The notes: generated by a model from the sequence alone, not told the origin. DNA of 6,069 nucleotides from an uncultured Erysipelotrichaceae bacterium (GCA_902772675.1 CACYBN010000168.1:1-6069); one strand, 5' to 3'. Counted from the stretch's first letter, positions 1 through 5,844 are shown. Translations and numbers: made by a program.

Positions 1-1653
1 GTAGAAAATTCTATTGATGCTAAAGCAACTGAAATTAAAATTGAACTTATAGATAGCGGTGTTAAAGAAATTAAAGTAACAGATAACGGCATCGGAATGG
101 ATAAAGAAGATGCCGTTTTATGTTTTTCTAGACATGCAACTTCTAAATTAAAACAAGAAGAAGATTTATTTAATATAGAAAGTTTAGGTTTCAGAGGAGA
201 AGCTTTACCATCAATAGCTAGTGTATCTAGAGTAACTTTATCTACATCTAATGGAATAGATGGTACTGAAGTAATAATAAATGGTGGTATTTCAGAATCA
301 GTAAAAAAGATAGATAAAGATAAAGGAACTACTATTAAAGTAGAAGATCTTTTCTATAATACTCCAGTTAGATTTAAATATTTAAAAAATCTATATACAG
401 AATTATCTTATATAACTGATTATTTAGATAAAATGGCTTTATCTTTTCCTAATATTAAATTTAAATTAATTAATAATGATAAATTATTATTAAATACAGA
501 TGGATCTGGTAATCTTTTAAAAGTAATTGGTAAAGTCTATGGAATAGAAGTAGCTAAAAAGATGATAGAGGTTTCTGTTAGTGATGATGATTATACAGTA
601 AATGGTTATATTTCTATGCCCGAAATAACTAGAACTAATAGAAATTCAATTACTACTTTTGTAAATAATAGATTAATTAAAAATAATGAGATAAATAAGA
701 TTATTATAGAAGCATATCATGATTTAATTCATGCTAGTAGAGTACCAATAGTAGTATTATCTATTGATGTAGATCCTTCTTTAGTTGATGTTAATATTCA
801 TCCAACTAAAATGGATATTAAATTCTCTAAATTTGAAGAATTAAAAGTATTAATAACAGATATGATAAGAGATAAATTAATAAAAAAAGATTTATCTAAA
901 TCTATACCTGAAGTAAAAAAAGATATTAATGATTATGTAGAAGAAACTAAAGTAGTAGAAGAAATACCATATACAAGAGTAGAAGAAATTCAATTAGATT
1001 TTGAAACTCATGAAGATAGTGATATTTCTTTAACAGATATTATTTTAAATAAGGGTAAAAATCGTCAAGAAAGACTTAAAAAAATGAATGTAATAGGGTA
1101 TCTTCATAGTACTTATATCTTAGCAGAAAATGAAGATGGTTTATTTATCGTAGATCAACATGCTGCTGCTGAAAGAATTAATTATGAGAAATATTTAAGT
1201 ATTATGGGAACTCCTAAAGATATTAAAGTAGATATGTTAGTTCCTTTAAAATTAGAATTTACTACTAGTGATTATTTAATTTTAAAAGAGAATTTTGATA
1301 AATTAGAACAATTAAATTTTGAAATAGAAGAATTTGGTATTAATACTATACAAGTAAGAACTCATCCTTATTGGTTAGATGAAGATAGACTTACTGATAG
1401 TATTAGAAATATTATAGATGTAATTATAAAAGAAAAAGATTTTAATACTAGAGTATTTAATGAAAAATTAGCTCAAATGGCTGCTTGTAAGTCTTCGATT
1501 AGAGCTAATGAATATATAGATCATGAGAGACAACAAAATCTATTAGATAAATTAATTGAGTGTGATAATCCGTTTAATTGTGCTCATGGAAGACCTACAA
1601 TTATAAAATATACTTCTTATGATTTAGAAAAATACTTTATGAGATGTATGTAG
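1..1653 (+). CDS. mutL: DNA mismatch repair protein MutL, endonuclease type (5' partial)
   Basis: MutL couples mismatch recognition by MutS to strand nicking and excision. The reading frame is open from base 1, so the gene enters from the left; the first ATG (97) is internal, not the start. Visible residues number 550. GHKL ATPase motifs run in order: ENSIDA (2-7, with the Mg/ATP Asn at 3), TDNGIGM (27-33), RHATSK (44-49), GFRGEAL (63-69), then NTPVRFKYL, FVNNR and DVNIHPTK (263-270). After an acidic linker comes the C-terminal nuclease/dimerisation domain with DQHA-x2-E-x4-E (from 385), ACKSSIRA (from 495), CAHGRP (527-532) and a terminal FxR (546-548). These are the metal-site motifs of MutL from species lacking MutH. 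Aligning the ENSIDA motif with E. coli MutL suggests about 30 residues are missing, so the full protein is near 580 residues, somewhat short. CPHGRP is usual where this has CAHGRP. It precedes miaA by 11 bases, as expected for a shared transcript; mutS may lie upstream (inference). Confidence 0.97.
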   Translation, partial: VENSIDAKATEIKIELIDSGVKEIKVTDNGIGMDKEDAVLCFSRHATSKLKQEEDLFNIESLGFRGEALPSIASVSRVTLSTSNGIDGTEVIINGGISESVKKIDKDKGTTIKVEDLFYNTPVRFKYLKNLYTELSYITDYLDKMALSFPNIKFKLINNDKLLLNTDGSGNLLKVIGKVYGIEVAKKMIEVSVSDDDYTVNGYISMPEITRTNRNSITTFVNNRLIKNNEINKIIIEAYHDLIHASRVPIVVLSIDVDPSLVDVNIHPTKMDIKFSKFEELKVLITDMIRDKLIKKDLSKSIPEVKKDINDYVEETKVVEEIPYTRVEEIQLDFETHEDSDISLTDIILNKGKNRQERLKKMNVIGYLHSTYILAENEDGLFIVDQHAAAERINYEKYLSIMGTPKDIKVDMLVPLKLEFTTSDYLILKENFDKLEQLNFEIEEFGINTIQVRTHPYWLDEDRLTDSIRNIIDVIIKEKDFNTRVFNEKLAQMAACKSSIRANEYIDHERQQNLLDKLIECDNPFNCAHGRPTIIKYTSYDLEKYFMRCM

Positions 1654-1660
1654 GATGTGA
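1652..1660 (+). promoter_or_regulatory. Weak, stop-overlapping ribosome binding site of miaA
   Basis: AGGATGTGA starts inside the mutL stop codon (TAG, 1651-1653) and ends four bases before the miaA ATG. It matches the anti-Shine-Dalgarno only in two short blocks (AGG and GTGA), weaker than the sites of the later genes. Its position suggests that miaA translation benefits from ribosomes finishing mutL (inference). Confidence 0.45.
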
Positions 1661-1664
1661 TTAG

Positions 1665-2540
1665 ATGATATTAGTTATAGTAGGGCCAACTGGTGTTGGC
1701 AAAACAAAATTGAGTGTAGAATTAGCTAAAAGATTTAATGCAGAAATTATAAATGCTGATTCTATGCAAGTATATAAAGAATTAAATATAGGAACTGCTA
1801 AAGTAAAAGAAGAAGAAAAAGAAGGTATTCCTCATCATTTATTTGATATAGTTAATCCTAGTGATTTATATACAGTTTACGATTATCAAAAAGATTGTCG
1901 TAAGAAGATAGATGAACTTCAAAAAAATAATAAAAATATTATTTTAGTAGGAGGAACAGGTCTATATATAAAAGCAGCTCTATATGATTATAGATTTGAA
2001 GAAGAGACAGTTAAAAATGACTATGAGGCATTAAGTAATGATGAACTTCTAAAAAGAATAAAGACATCTGATAAGGATATTAAAATAGATGAAAATAATC
2101 GAAGAAGATTAATAAGAGCTTTAGAAAAAATAGATAACAATAGTGAATTTACTAGTAATAATAATATTAAAATGTACTCATTTATTACTATTGGTCTTAC
2201 TACTGAAAGAGATAATCTTTATGAAATAATTAATAAAAGAGTAGATACTATGATAAATGAAGGTTTACTAAATGAAGTAAAATCTTTATATGATCGTAAA
2301 ATTACTGGTAAAGCTATAAATACAGGTATTGGTTATAAAGAATTATATTCTTATTTTAAAGGAGATATTTCTTTAGATGAAGCTATTGATGATATTAAGA
2401 AAAATTCTAGGCATTATGCTAAAAGACAATATACTTTCTTTAATAATCAAATGGATGTTAAATGGTTCAATACCAATTATGAAGATTTTAGTAAAACAGT
2501 CGAAGAAGTTTACCAATATGTAAAATCTTTACAACAATAA
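1665..2540 (+). CDS. miaA: tRNA dimethylallyltransferase MiaA (tRNA A37 isopentenylation)
   Basis: MiaA transfers a dimethylallyl group to N6 of A37 in tRNAs that read codons starting with U, giving i6A, which stabilises codon pairing. The 291 residues show the P-loop GPTGVGKT (7-14), DSMQVY with the catalytic Asp (32-37), IGTAK (42-46), GIPHHLFD (54-61), GGTGLYIKA (96-104), NRRRLIRALE (145-154), GLTTERDNLYEIINKRVD (177-194), TGIGYKEL (220-227) and the C-terminal HYAKRQYTFF (250-259). Family members are usually 300-315 residues; this one is slightly short, mainly in the variable stretch at about 112-144, but complete. ATG 1665 is the only sensible start: an in-frame TAG lies immediately before it (1662-1664) and the P-loop begins six residues later. 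It follows mutL by 11 bases and ends in a terminator, so mutL-miaA appears to be the 3' end of one operon. In Bacillus and relatives hfq often follows miaA; here it does not. Confidence 0.97.
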   Translation: MILVIVGPTGVGKTKLSVELAKRFNAEIINADSMQVYKELNIGTAKVKEEEKEGIPHHLFDIVNPSDLYTVYDYQKDCRKKIDELQKNNKNIILVGGTGLYIKAALYDYRFEEETVKNDYEALSNDELLKRIKTSDKDIKIDENNRRRLIRALEKIDNNSEFTSNNNIKMYSFITIGLTTERDNLYEIINKRVDTMINEGLLNEVKSLYDRKITGKAINTGIGYKELYSYFKGDISLDEAIDDIKKNSRHYAKRQYTFFNNQMDVKWFNTNYEDFSKTVEEVYQYVKSLQQ

Positions 2541-2566
2541 CTTCCTAATTTAAAGGAAGTTTTTTT
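2539..2566 (+). terminator. Intrinsic terminator of the mutL-miaA unit
   Basis: AACTTCCT (2539-2546) pairs with AGGAAGTT (2554-2561) to give an 8-bp stem with a 7-base loop, followed directly by a run of T up to 2566. The stem begins within the miaA stop codon, so termination is immediate after the gene. GC content of the stem is low, as expected for this genome. Confidence 0.88.
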
Positions 2567-2606
2567 ATGTTTAAGACTATTTATTATAAATTTTAAAAAA
2601 AAACTA

Positions 2607-2635
2607 TTAAAAAAAGTTTATATAAGTGTTAGAAT
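2607..2635 (+). promoter_or_regulatory. Extended -10 promoter for the 408-residue anchored protein
   Basis: TTAAAA (2607-2612, 4 of 6 with TTGACA), a 17-base spacer and TAGAAT (2630-2635, 5 of 6 with TATAAT), with a TGn extension at 2627-2629. Transcription would start near 2642, about 38 bases before the ATG at 2680. It sits just after the miaA terminator, where a new transcript is needed. The 113-base gap 2567-2679 holds this and the ribosome binding site; the rest is AT-rich with no other feature I can support. Assigned by eye. Confidence 0.6.
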
Positions 2636-2668
2636 GAAATTATGTTGAAAAGAATAAAAAAGCAATAT

Positions 2669-2675
2669 GAGGTGA
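2669..2675 (+). promoter_or_regulatory. Strong ribosome binding site for the gene at 2680
   Basis: GAGGTGA, with the next T, matches eight consecutive positions of the 16S rRNA anti-Shine-Dalgarno complement. It lies four bases before ATG 2680 and fixes that start. Confidence 0.85.
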
Positions 2676-2679
2676 TTTT

Positions 2680-3906
2680 ATGAACTTATCTTCAACTGAT
2701 ATACTTATAATCGCAGTACTTGTAGGAATTATAATACTTTTAGTAGGAATAATAATTATATTAGATATTATTACTAAAAGAAAAAATCAAGAAGAATTAG
2801 AAAAAACTAATGAAAGTTTAGGACTAGATGTAGTAGAAGATGAACCTGTAACTAATTTAGAACAAGTACAAGTATCAGAAGAATTACCAATTGAAATAAA
2901 TAATGAACCTACTACTCATAATAGAGTAGAAGAAATTAAATATGTTGAAGAAGATAAAGAATTAGAAAAAACTAAAGCTAAGCTTGAACTACAAGAATTA
3001 CAAAAAGAATTAGAGCGTCAAGAAAAATTAAATATTCAAAATGAATTAGCTAAATCAGTACAAGAAGAAGTATTTAAAAAGAAAGAAGAAACAGATCATT
3101 TAGTAGAATCAGTAGTTAATTATCAAGAAGAACCACAAGTTGAGCCTGTTTTAGATAATATATCAGTACCTCCAGTAGTTAATGAAGTAATAGAAACTCC
3201 TGTAGAGGAAGTAAAACCAGAAGTTGTAGAAGAACAAGTTACTGTAGTTGAAGAAGTTAAACCTAAGGTTGTAGAAGAACCAGTTTCTGTAGTAGAAGAA
3301 ACCAAACCAGAAGTAGAACCAGTAGTTGAATCAAGTACTACTGTAGAAGAAATAACTTCTAAGATTAGTAATGATTTAAAAGAAGAAAAAGTAATAGATG
3401 CTAATTTACCTAAAGCTTTAGAAGTACAAGAAGATTTAAATGAACTTTTAAATAATGGATTAAATAGTGAAATAGAAGAACATGAAGATCAACAAGAGAA
3501 GAGTGCTATTATATCAGTTGAAGAATTAACTAAATTAAGTGATAAAGTTTATGATAGTAATGAAGAATATCAAATGTCTTATGAAGATGAAGGAAATGAA
3601 TTAATTTCTTTAAAAGAATTAGAAAAATTATATAATAAGGACCTTAAACAAGTAGTAGAACAAATTAAAGAAGAACCAGTTATTATAGATGAAGCTAATT
3701 TCAAAAAGATGGAAGATTTACCTCCTATCTCTATGGATAAGAAATTTAAGTCTTCTCCATTCATATCTCCTGTTTTTGGGGTATCTGAAACTAAAGAAAG
3801 TCTTGAATTAGAACAAACTGCTAATTTAGATAAATTAAATGAAGAAATTAAAAAGACTAATGAATTCTTAGTTAAACTTAAAGAATTAAAAAATAATTTA
3901 GACTAA
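2680..3906 (+). CDS. Uncharacterised single-helix membrane-anchored, glutamate-rich protein
   Basis: I do not recognise a family. The 408 residues begin with seven short residues, then one strongly hydrophobic helix (about 8-31) followed by KRK (33-35). By the positive-inside rule the N-terminus is outside and everything after residue 32 is cytoplasmic. The tail is acidic (about 81 Glu of 408), with no Cys or Trp. Residues about 86-136 are charged, helical and probably coiled coil. Residues 177-217 contain a 15-residue repeat built on EVKPxVVEExVxVVE (two and a partial third unit). Residues 278-289 and 309-320 share the pattern ISxxELxKLxxK, and 359-367 read SPFISPVFG. The C-terminal 25 residues look helical. 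No enzyme motif is visible. The plan resembles ZipA or other anchored scaffold proteins, but only in topology. A promoter, a strong ribosome binding site and a terminator suggest it is transcribed alone. Codon use matches its neighbours, so there is no sign of transfer. Confidence 0.88.
   Translation: MNLSSTDILIIAVLVGIIILLVGIIIILDIITKRKNQEELEKTNESLGLDVVEDEPVTNLEQVQVSEELPIEINNEPTTHNRVEEIKYVEEDKELEKTKAKLELQELQKELERQEKLNIQNELAKSVQEEVFKKKEETDHLVESVVNYQEEPQVEPVLDNISVPPVVNEVIETPVEEVKPEVVEEQVTVVEEVKPKVVEEPVSVVEETKPEVEPVVESSTTVEEITSKISNDLKEEKVIDANLPKALEVQEDLNELLNNGLNSEIEEHEDQQEKSAIISVEELTKLSDKVYDSNEEYQMSYEDEGNELISLKELEKLYNKDLKQVVEQIKEEPVIIDEANFKKMEDLPPISMDKKFKSSPFISPVFGVSETKESLELEQTANLDKLNEEIKKTNEFLVKLKELKNNLD
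3208..3330 (+). repeat. In-frame 45-bp tandem repeat (15-residue units, 2.7 copies)
   Basis: Units at 3208-3252, 3253-3297 and a partial 3298-3330 encode EVKPEVVEEQVTVVE, EVKPKVVEEPVSVVE and ETKPEVEPVVE. The copies differ at several synonymous and non-synonymous positions, so the repeat is not a fresh duplication and the amino-acid pattern (alternating Val/Glu with a Lys-Pro break) seems to be kept. It lies in the linker of the anchored protein. Confidence 0.85.
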
Positions 3907-3927
3907 TATCAAGAAAAATGCTATAAT
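3899..3927 (+). promoter_or_regulatory. Promoter of mtaB nested in the preceding terminator
   Basis: TAGACT (3899-3904, 4 of 6 with TTGACA) overlaps the stop codon of the upstream gene. After a 17-base spacer comes a perfect TATAAT (3922-3927) with a TGn extension (3919-3921). Transcription would start near 3934, inside the right arm of the terminator hairpin, so the new transcript would lack the hairpin and carry a leader of about 25 bases with the full ribosome binding site. Found by eye; in AT-rich DNA TATAAT is common, but the extension and spacing add weight. Confidence 0.6.
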
Positions 3928-3943
3928 AAATTAGCATTTTTTT
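3914..3943 (+). terminator. Intrinsic terminator of the anchored-protein gene
   Basis: AAAAATGCTA (3914-3923) pairs with TAGCATTTTT (3932-3941) around an 8-base loop, with the T run continuing to 3943. It begins seven bases after the stop codon and ends only three bases before the mtaB ribosome binding site. A promoter -10 element overlaps its left arm and loop (see separate entry). Confidence 0.85.
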
Positions 3944-3946
3944 ATT

Positions 3947-3952
3947 GGAGGG
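3947..3952 (+). promoter_or_regulatory. Strong ribosome binding site of mtaB
   Basis: GGAGGG, six bases before ATG 3959, at ideal spacing; it decides the mtaB start. Confidence 0.9.
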
Positions 3953-3958
3953 ATTACT

Positions 3959-5227
3959 ATGAAAGTAGGAATATATACTTTAGGATGTAAAGTTAATACT
4001 TATGAAAGTGAATATGTTACAGAGAAATTAGAAGAAGCAGGATATACTATTTCTTCTTTTGATGATGTATGTGATATTTATGTTATTAATACTTGTTCTG
4101 TTACAAATAATAGTGATAGTAAATCTCGTAAAATAATTAGACAAGCTAAAAGAAGAAATCCTGATGCTTGTATAGTAGCAATGGGTTGTTTTATTCAAAA
4201 AGAAAAAGAGCAATTAGATGAAATAGATATTGCTATTGGTAATAAAGGTAAATCTAAAATAGTTGAATTATTAGATGAATATTTTAAAAATCATGAGAAG
4301 ATTAATATAGTATCTAAAGAGATCAGTGAATTTGAAGATATGTATATTAATAAATATCATAATAGAACTAGAGCTTTTATTAAGATTCAAGATGGTTGTG
4401 AGAATTACTGTTCATACTGTATTATTCCATTTGTAAGAGGTAAATGTCGTAGTAAGAATTATATTGAAGTACTTAGAGAAATTAAAGATCTAGTAGACAA
4501 TGGATATAAAGAAATTGTTTTAACTGGTATTCATACTGGTAGTTATGGTGAAGATTTAGATATAGATTTTGCTGATTTATTAGAAAAGATAGTTACTATT
4601 CCTGGATTAAAAAGACTTAGAATATCTTCAATAGAAGTAACTGAACTTAATAGTAGAGTACTAGATATAATTAAGAAATCTAATATTATAGTGGATCATT
4701 TCCATATACCTATTCAAGCTGCTTCTGATGAAGTTTTAAAGATTATGAATAGAAAGTATGATTTAGACTTTTTCATGGCTAAAATAGATGAAATAAGAGC
4801 TATTAGACCTGATGTATCTATTACTACTGATATAATTACTGGTCATCCTGGAGAAACAGATGAAATATTTGATAAAAGTATAGATGTTCTTAAAAAGATA
4901 AAGTTTTCTAAATTACATGTATTTCCATATTCTGTTAGATATGGAACTAGATCTGCAGGTATGGAACAAGTTGAAGATAGCAAAAAAACTGAAAGAACTC
5001 ATAGACTTTTAGAATTATCTAAAGAATTAGAATTAGATTATATGAAAAAATTTATTGGTAAAGATTTAGAAGTACTTATTGAAAGAGATAATAATACTTT
5101 TTCTGTAGGACATACTTCTAATTATCTTCAAATAAAGATAAATGATAGTATCAAAAGTGGAGAATTTGTCTCTGTAAAACTTGAAAAAATTGAATATCCA
5201 TATATAATAGGTAGTATAAATTCTTAG
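3959..5227 (+). CDS. mtaB: tRNA (t6A37) methylthiotransferase MtaB, radical SAM
   Basis: MtaB inserts a methylthio group at C2 of t6A37, making ms2t6A in tRNAs that read codons starting with A. It uses two iron-sulfur clusters and S-adenosylmethionine. The 422 residues show the full three-domain layout. The N-terminal UPF0004 domain holds cluster cysteines C10 (in TLGCKVNTYES), C46 (NTCSVTN) and C77 (MGCF). The radical SAM domain has the C-x3-C-x2-C cluster at C147, C151 and C154, followed by IIPFVRG, then LTGIHTGSYG, RISSIE, HIPIQAASDEVLKIMNR and TDIITGHPGETDE. A TRAM RNA-binding domain covers about 365-420. The TLGCKVN signature separates it from MiaB, which has TyGCQMN. Length is usual for the family. 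It leads a probable operon with the membrane protein (gap 11) and the peptidase-like gene, from a promoter overlapping the previous terminator. Confidence 0.95.
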   Translation: MKVGIYTLGCKVNTYESEYVTEKLEEAGYTISSFDDVCDIYVINTCSVTNNSDSKSRKIIRQAKRRNPDACIVAMGCFIQKEKEQLDEIDIAIGNKGKSKIVELLDEYFKNHEKINIVSKEISEFEDMYINKYHNRTRAFIKIQDGCENYCSYCIIPFVRGKCRSKNYIEVLREIKDLVDNGYKEIVLTGIHTGSYGEDLDIDFADLLEKIVTIPGLKRLRISSIEVTELNSRVLDIIKKSNIIVDHFHIPIQAASDEVLKIMNRKYDLDFFMAKIDEIRAIRPDVSITTDIITGHPGETDEIFDKSIDVLKKIKFSKLHVFPYSVRYGTRSAGMEQVEDSKKTERTHRLLELSKELELDYMKKFIGKDLEVLIERDNNTFSVGHTSNYLQIKINDSIKSGEFVSVKLEKIEYPYIIGSINS

Positions 5228-5232
5228 GGGGA
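5226..5232 (+). promoter_or_regulatory. Ribosome binding site overlapping the mtaB stop codon
   Basis: AGGGGGA begins in the mtaB TAG (5225-5227) and lies six bases before ATG 5239. The overlap supports co-transcription and possible translational coupling of mtaB with the membrane protein gene. Confidence 0.8.
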
Positions 5233-5238
5233 AAATTT

Positions 5239-5820
5239 ATGAACTTAACTATTTCTATATTTATTTTAATTATTTGTACTATAATAATTGATTTCTTTTC
5301 TTTTAAAAGAGATAAAGATATTACTTTAAAAACTGGTGTTAAAAAACGTATAATAGATGAATTATTTGTAGATTGTCTTACTTATATGATATTTACTTTA
5401 ATATTTTCTCTAATATTTAAATATGCATTAGTATCTAGTGAATATTTCACTTGTAATAACAAATGTCATATTTTAGTACCTAATGGTTTAGTTGGATTAA
5501 TTTTATTAATTCTTCAAGTATTAAATATATATAATTTTTATGATAGTTATGTTCATTCATTTAGAATATTTTCTGAATATCAAGATATGTTTAATAAGAT
5601 ATTTGTATTTTTCCTAGGAGTATTTACTATTCTTTTTAATGAATTTATTTTATCTAATATAGATTTATCTATTTTATATTTTAAATATAGTTTTATTAAT
5701 ATTTTCTTAGTACTAGTTAATTATTCTTTATTTATATTCTTGCCATTAGTAATTTTATTTAGAGAATTAAGAAATAGATATATTTTTAGAAAAAGAGAAG
5801 AAAAAGAATTTGAAAATTAA
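5239..5820 (+). CDS. Hypothetical five-helix integral membrane protein
   Basis: I do not recognise a family. The 193 residues contain five likely membrane segments: about 2-21, 48-65, 82-101, 119-140 and 150-175. Basic residues cluster at 23-37 (KRDKD, KKR) and in the C-terminal tail (RELRNRYIFRKREEKE, 175-190), so the positive-inside rule places the N-terminus outside and the tail in the cytoplasm. The outer loop between helices 2 and 3 holds a CNNKC pair (C72, C76) that could form a disulfide or bind metal. There are no charged residues inside helices that would mark a transporter, apart from one Glu (135). The start is set by a strong ribosome binding site overlapping the mtaB stop. The 11-base gap suggests co-transcription with mtaB, but nothing shows a functional tie to tRNA modification. 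Codon use is like the neighbours, with high Phe and Ile as expected for a membrane protein in AT-rich DNA. Confidence 0.85.
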   Translation: MNLTISIFILIICTIIIDFFSFKRDKDITLKTGVKKRIIDELFVDCLTYMIFTLIFSLIFKYALVSSEYFTCNNKCHILVPNGLVGLILLILQVLNIYNFYDSYVHSFRIFSEYQDMFNKIFVFFLGVFTILFNEFILSNIDLSILYFKYSFINIFLVLVNYSLFIFLPLVILFRELRNRYIFRKREEKEFEN

Positions 5821-5838
5821 ATATAACTATTTTATTAT
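5810..5838 (+). promoter_or_regulatory. Possible promoter for the gene at 5854
   Basis: TTGAAA (5810-5815, 5 of 6), a 17-base spacer and TATTAT (5833-5838, 5 of 6). The region is almost pure A/T, so chance matches are likely, and the predicted start near 5845 would leave only about nine leader bases. Read-through from mtaB is equally plausible because no terminator lies between. Confidence 0.3.
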
Positions 5839-5844
5839 TATATT

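Noticed and set aside
97..99. ATG as the start of MutL
   Set aside because: Upstream codons in the same frame encode ENSIDA and DNGIG motifs, so the gene extends beyond the left edge.
2567..2596. Nine-codon ATG frame just after the miaA terminator
   Set aside because: No ribosome site or upstream promoter; it starts in the T run of the terminator and is expected by chance.
2645..2650. TTGAAA as a -35 box
   Set aside because: No -10-like hexamer at 16-18 bases downstream; the ribosome binding site occupies that place.
2567..2679. Riboswitch or small RNA in the longest gap
   Set aside because: The 113 bases are almost all A/T with no stable paired structure beyond the terminator before it; only promoter and ribosome site are supported.
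3123..3305. Minus-strand open frame rich in Ser and Thr
   Set aside because: It is the mirror of the Val/Glu repeat codons of the anchored-protein gene, with no ribosome site and unnatural composition.
3208..3330. CRISPR-like array
   Set aside because: Units are directly adjacent, in frame and diverged, with no spacers; it is a protein repeat.
3579..3764. Minus-strand open frame of 61 codons
   Set aside because: It lies wholly inside the anchored-protein gene and has no start signal or recognisable content.
4028..4213. Minus-strand open frame of 61 codons
   Set aside because: It lies opposite the conserved N-terminal domain of mtaB, whose protein explains the sequence.
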